From NCBI GenBank assembly GCA_003246295.1, contig QKAS01000065.1, forward strand, positions 1 through 38,056: a stretch of 38,056 nt of DNA, written 5' to 3'. The number at the start of each line of letters is the position of its first letter. The first letter of the stretch is position 1. Under the pieces are notes generated by a model that did not search any database, was not told where the DNA came from, and was given only the letters and a program-made list of their open reading frames with translations. A program made the translations under genes and the position numbers. Shown one piece after another: positions 34,572 to 38,056 of this stretch. The DNA comes from Clostridia bacterium. GTDB lineage: Bacteria > Bacillota > Clostridia > Lachnospirales > Lachnospiraceae.

Positions 34572-36508
34572 ATACCTCTAATATTATTTGAAAAATTAAA
34601 AATCTGCATAGTAACTGTACTTACGTGACCGCCATTATCTGGGAACTTTAACGAGATAGTATTATTTCCCTTAAGAATGCTGTAGTCCACAGGCACTTCA
34701 ATAACACCGAAGAAAGAAGCACGGTCTTTCTGAACGTCACCCCTGATATTATCCGGGATATCAACTTTCTTACCGTTTACTAAAAGTTCAGGCAGCAACG
34801 ACAAACCATGATTTCTGCCAAGTCCAAGACGGATAACGGCCTCACCATATTCGGTCTTCTTGACATTATTTATATTGAAAACCAGTTCTTTGCCAGCAGC
34901 AATCTCTTTAAGGTAATCCGTTGCATAATATTTCACCTCCTCCATCGTTTCGTTTATTTTCACTTTTCTGTCGAAATTATAGCAAATGACGCATGTTGCC
35001 TCAGTTTCTAAAGTAAAGTGGTCAAGACTCTTTGCATCGTATACATCAAGCATAGGTACTCCGTCTTTCCCACCTTTAAGGTACAGATGTCTGACTTCTA
35101 TACTTTTTGCATCCTTAGATGTTCCGTTTACAGAAAGATTCAAATCTACTGGTTTGAAATCCAGATTGTTTATAATGAAATACACATTCTTCCCGTCTAC
35201 ATATGCATCACACATAATGTCAGGATTATCACAGTTTGTTTCAACCCTTGTACCCTTCACATCCTTCCAGAGCTGATAAAACTTTATAAGTTCAGAGTAA
35301 ACATATTCTCCGGTAAAGCTTTCAGGCTCGTTTTCTCTTCTCAGCATTCTCGCTGTATGTGCAAGACCCGTTTTGGGATTATATCCCCACTCAGATTTGA
35401 GCATGGCAAAAGGCATGGCATAACATATATTATCGGTCCTTTCCATAAACTGCATAAGCATCGAGTTGGTCGATTTCAGTCGCAGCCAGTCGCGATATGG
35501 CGACCATGGCTTCCTGTTGTAATCATGCGTCTGCGCACTGTATTCCGAAATCATAAGAGGTTTAACCTCACCAAGCTTTATCATACTGTACTGCTCAATC
35601 ATATCCATTGTGGCCTCCATGTTACTGCCTTTTCTGTACATCTGTTTACCATCTTTACATGGAAAATCGTATAAATGAATAGTAAAGAAATCCATATCCT
35701 TTCCGGCAATATCAATAAACTGTTTCCATCTGGCATTCCATCTTCCGAAATTCTGGAGTTCAAAATCAGGGAAGGCAGTGCAATAACCTCCCACTTTCAT
35801 ATCAGGATTAAACTTTTTCACCTGTGCGGCAACAGTAGAGTGGAATTCAAATAATTTGGTTATACTTGACTTTGGAGCTTTCGGCTTATCATAAATATCC
35901 CACAAAGGCTCATTAATTACCTCACAGAACCCAGGCTTAGGTTCACCACTTTCTCCTCCTTCACCAAAATACTCCTTAATATACCTGCCATAAAATTCAC
36001 CCGAAGCTGTTCCGAAAGGCTCATCTTCAGTATCCTTCTGCGATAAAGCCCATCCTTTCAGCGTTTTAGTTCCGTCAGGATAAAAAGGAGAGAACTGATT
36101 ACAAAGAATCAGATTACTGTATTTCTCGTAAGGATGTACCTTTGTGTTCTGAACATACCGTTTCTTATTCTGGCTACATAGTCTAGCCAAATCATCTGGG
36201 TCGGCAAAACCTGGTCTTTCGGGATCCTCCTTAACATTGCGAAGCACAGTCTTGATCATACCTGTTTCACGCCCCACATACACATCATATTTTCTTATAA
36301 GGTCATCACGTAAATCAGCAATCTTATTTGCACTATCCCAATAATTCTCATTTATTGTAGCATGGAAATTTATAAACTTAGGACGGTTAAACTCTGTTAC
36401 ATCCCCAAGCTTATGTTTTACATTCAAATTCAATTGCACATGAGTCTGTGCAGAAGCGGCTAAATGAACAGCCATAAAACAAAACAAGCCGATAATTCTG
36501 TTTTTCAT
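34568..36508 (-). CDS. GH86 beta-porphyranase/agarase, secreted
   Basis: 646 residues, signal peptide ending ASAQ (residue 21). A (beta/alpha)8 catalytic domain covers about 25-430, with the acid/base in EVINEPLWD (E200) and the nucleophile in LMISEYSAQTHD (E322), the clan GH-A arrangement. C-terminal beta-sandwich domains follow (about 440-640), as in known GH86 enzymes. It cuts beta-1,4 bonds internally in porphyran or agarose. The terminator before it (36561-36603) separates it from the upstream GH16 lipoprotein unit, so GH86-GH16 is a unit of its own. Confidence 0.88.
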   Translation of the reverse strand: MKNRIIGLFCFMAVHLAASAQTHVQLNLNVKHKLGDVTEFNRPKFINFHATINENYWDSANKIADLRDDLIRKYDVYVGRETGMIKTVLRNVKEDPERPGFADPDDLARLCSQNKKRYVQNTKVHPYEKYSNLILCNQFSPFYPDGTKTLKGWALSQKDTEDEPFGTASGEFYGRYIKEYFGEGGESGEPKPGFCEVINEPLWDIYDKPKAPKSSITKLFEFHSTVAAQVKKFNPDMKVGGYCTAFPDFELQNFGRWNARWKQFIDIAGKDMDFFTIHLYDFPCKDGKQMYRKGSNMEATMDMIEQYSMIKLGEVKPLMISEYSAQTHDYNRKPWSPYRDWLRLKSTNSMLMQFMERTDNICYAMPFAMLKSEWGYNPKTGLAHTARMLRRENEPESFTGEYVYSELIKFYQLWKDVKGTRVETNCDNPDIMCDAYVDGKNVYFIINNLDFKPVDLNLSVNGTSKDAKSIEVRHLYLKGGKDGVPMLDVYDAKSLDHFTLETEATCVICYNFDRKVKINETMEEVKYYATDYLKEIAAGKELVFNINNVKKTEYGEAVIRLGLGRNHGLSLLPELLVNGKKVDIPDNIRGDVQKDRASFFGVIEVPVDYSILKGNNTISLKFPDNGGHVSTVTMQIFNFSNNIRGI

Positions 36509-36560
36509 AAATTATTTTATATTAAAGTACAATATTAGTAAAGTTTATGGTTTTGAGAAT

Positions 36561-36603
36561 AAAAAAATGCTCCGTTATTGAATATCATCTAACGGAACAT
36601 TTT
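36561..36603 (-). terminator. Terminator after the 69-residue ORF
   Basis: On the minus strand TGTTCCGTTA pairs with TAACGGAGCA around a 12-base loop and runs into seven T. It closes the unit made of the GH16 lipoprotein and the small ORF. Confidence 0.75.
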
Positions 36604-36621
36604 ATTTGAAGCAAAGAACTT

Positions 36622-36831
36622 TTATCTTGATGGTTCAATCAATATGTCTTTTTCCATTATACTGATATTATCATACTTTTTAACCAGAATACCATTTTCA
36701 TCATATTCAGAATTTTTCAGTCGGATATTGTATGGCAAATATATATCATACAAATAGTATTTATATATGGCAAAATGCAACTTTTCCCTAAGTAAATGAA
36801 AATCTCTCCCATAAAGATATTTTTTCTCCAC
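36622..36831 (-). CDS. Short hypothetical ORF between two glycoside hydrolases
   Basis: 69 residues, no signal peptide, Tyr/Lys-rich (AIYKYYLYDIYLPYNIRLK) and ending DILIEPSR. It lies 37 bases after the GH16 lipoprotein gene and just before a terminator, so it may be cotranscribed. It has no recognised family. It could be the remaining end of a longer, deleted gene or a real small protein; the evidence is thin. Confidence 0.4.
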   Translation of the reverse strand: MEKKYLYGRDFHLLREKLHFAIYKYYLYDIYLPYNIRLKNSEYDENGILVKKYDNISIMEKDILIEPSR

Positions 36832-36868
36832 TATAACTAGAATAAATCAAATCCTCTCCATAAAATAA

Positions 36869-37897
36869 TTATTTATCCTCTACCGGTTTATAAATTCTTA
36901 TCCAGTCAACAAGGAATGTATTATTATCTTTATTCATTAATTCTTTGTTTGTCGGAGACAATCCACTTATAGCTCTCCAGCTCTGGTCTTCCATGTTTAT
37001 AATTATATCCATTTCTTTCGATAGTCCGGTACCCTTAGTAAAATCATTGGGGTCAATAATATTTTTCCCAGATACCCTTCTTACCATTTTACCATCAACA
37101 TAATATTCCAAATTAAATGGATCTTTCCAGTAAACTCCTACTCTATGGAAATCATTTCTCCAAATAGTTCCATTCACATCTTTATACCAACTTCCAGGAT
37201 CTGTTGGTTGATAGTCCTGAAACGGATCTCTAATAAACACATGATGACTTAAATGAATTCTATCAGGTCCGTAAAATTTATGTCCATCATCACCTACAAC
37301 CCTATCGCTACCATATGCCTCTATAATATCAATTTCTTGAGTATCATCAGGACTTAACATCCATACATCCGAAGCCATTGTTGAGTTAGCTATCTTGGCA
37401 TATGCCTCTACATACACAGGATATACTACTCTAGTTTTAGATGTAACACACCCTGTATAAGTGCCAGGCATCATTTTTTCTTTATCTCCGCTTGTAACCT
37501 TAACTATTTTTACATCGTCAGGTCTACTGGTTTCAATTCGCAAACAACCATCTGAGACAGAAATATGATCTCTCTGCCATATTGTAGGAGCTGGTCCTGA
37601 CCAGTTGGCATGGTAATAATCGGTCCATTTCTTTTCAAAATTACCTTTGTTATTACTGTCAGCAGTATAGTTAAAGTCATCCGACTGACTCTGTAATTCC
37701 CATTTCATTCCAGTACCTGCCGAAACTGGTACAGGAAACTTGTCCCATTCATATTCAAATTCTGTTTCAGAATCACCCGGGTCTGTATTTGATCCGTTTT
37801 CTGACCCATTCTCTTCTCCATTATTATCTCCTGGCATACAGGAACTACAAGAAATAAATAAAAATCCTAATGATAAAAGCAATAATTTCAATTCCAT
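36869..37897 (-). CDS. GH16 beta-agarase/porphyranase lipoprotein
   Basis: 342 residues. A hydrophobic N-terminus ends in LFISC, a slightly unusual lipobox, and a Gly/Asn/Glu/Ser-rich tether (about residues 22-50) follows, fitting a surface-exposed lipoprotein. The GH16 motif is QEIDIIEAYGS: nucleophile E188, D190, acid/base E193. FHRVGVYWKDPFNLEYYVDG marks the agarase/porphyranase branch. As the only GH16 here with a long tether it is the best candidate for the first extracellular cut of the polysaccharide. Upstream (37898-38056) I see no gene. Confidence 0.88.
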   Translation of the reverse strand: MELKLLLLSLGFLFISCSSCMPGDNNGEENGSENGSNTDPGDSETEFEYEWDKFPVPVSAGTGMKWELQSQSDDFNYTADSNNKGNFEKKWTDYYHANWSGPAPTIWQRDHISVSDGCLRIETSRPDDVKIVKVTSGDKEKMMPGTYTGCVTSKTRVVYPVYVEAYAKIANSTMASDVWMLSPDDTQEIDIIEAYGSDRVVGDDGHKFYGPDRIHLSHHVFIRDPFQDYQPTDPGSWYKDVNGTIWRNDFHRVGVYWKDPFNLEYYVDGKMVRRVSGKNIIDPNDFTKGTGLSKEMDIIINMEDQSWRAISGLSPTNKELMNKDNNTFLVDWIRIYKPVEDK

Positions 37898-37921
37898 TCT
37901 ACAAAAAATTTAATTAACCCG

Positions 37922-37959
37922 TTGGCGGAATTAAATAAGCGCATATTTAAGTCTGCCAA
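37922..37959. promoter_or_regulatory. Imperfect inverted repeat upstream of the GH16 lipoprotein
   Basis: TTGGCGGA (37922-37929) and TCTGCCAA (37952-37959) form an inverted repeat with one G-T position, 25-62 bases before the start codon. It could be an operator or a leader hairpin. No clear -7 element was found. Confidence 0.25.
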
Positions 37960-38056
37960 TAGGTTTGTTGTTAATGTGGTTTATATATTGAAGGATTGTA
38001 AATGCACTTATTTTCCCTAGTATTCTGGTAAACAATCCTACTGTATCTTTAGCATA

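Noticed and set aside
35018..35674. A 218-codon open frame on the plus strand
   Set aside because: Lies fully antisense to the GH86 gene, whose motifs and codons are clearly real; the product has no recognisable domain.
1..38056. CRISPR arrays, tRNA and rRNA genes
   Set aside because: No regularly spaced repeats and no cloverleaf or rRNA-like sequence noticed on either strand.

Overview
The window looks like Bacteroidales chromosome, most likely Bacteroides/Phocaeicola. Promoters follow the TAnnTTTG (-7) pattern of this group, the sulfatase carries an S-X-P-S-R maturation motif, the relaxase is MobV-like, and the right end carries agar/porphyran-degrading enzymes. Gut species such as Phocaeicola plebeius are known to carry such enzymes next to mobilization genes. 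Species assignment is inference; there is no rRNA or tRNA here.

Region 1 (1-13.8 kb, all minus strand, visibly AT-rich) is one tightly packed operon read from about 13.7 kb down to 0.2 kb. It starts at a good promoter (13711-13739). The order is an XRE-type regulator, a nucleotide-sugar 6-dehydrogenase, four consecutive radical SAM proteins (one with a DUF512-like tail), a methyltransferase, a GT4/NodB-deacetylase fusion, a GT28-like/bacterial-PARG fusion, a GT2, a GT8-like/TupA-type ATP-grasp fusion, and a UDP-glucuronate-4-epimerase-like SDR. Most genes overlap by ATGA or a few bases. No flippase, polymerase, transporter or precursor peptide is visible. I read it as an undescribed pathway that builds a heavily modified, uronate-containing glycoconjugate in the cytoplasm. 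It is the most interesting part of the window. A promoter and the first 24 codons of an IS66-like accessory gene lie at the extreme left.

Region 2 (13.8-29.8 kb) is a mobile-element backbone. It holds an OmpA-family lipid-independent outer-membrane protein, a MobV relaxase with an oriT-like region, a winged-helix-like protein, three small hypothetical proteins, a serine-recombinase homologue lacking its catalytic serine, a two-gene DUF262 (GmrSD-like) module that is probably defensive, a Cys/His-rich small ORF, a PRTase-SLOG-hypothetical operon, an apparently gene-free stretch with a promoter and strong RNA-like pairing, a further hypothetical gene, and a complete IS982-family insertion sequence with perfect 20-bp inverted repeats.

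Region 3 (29.8-38.0 kb, minus strand) is part of a red-algal galactan utilization locus: a Ser-type sulfatase lipoprotein, a frameshifted small lipoprotein, a GH117 exo-hydrolase, a GH16 and a GH86 in one transcriptional unit, a short hypothetical ORF and a second GH16 lipoprotein. Endo-enzymes (GH16, GH86) would cut agar/porphyran, the sulfatase would remove ester sulfate, and GH117 would release the terminal anhydrogalactose-type sugar. No SusC/SusD or regulator of this locus is inside the window.
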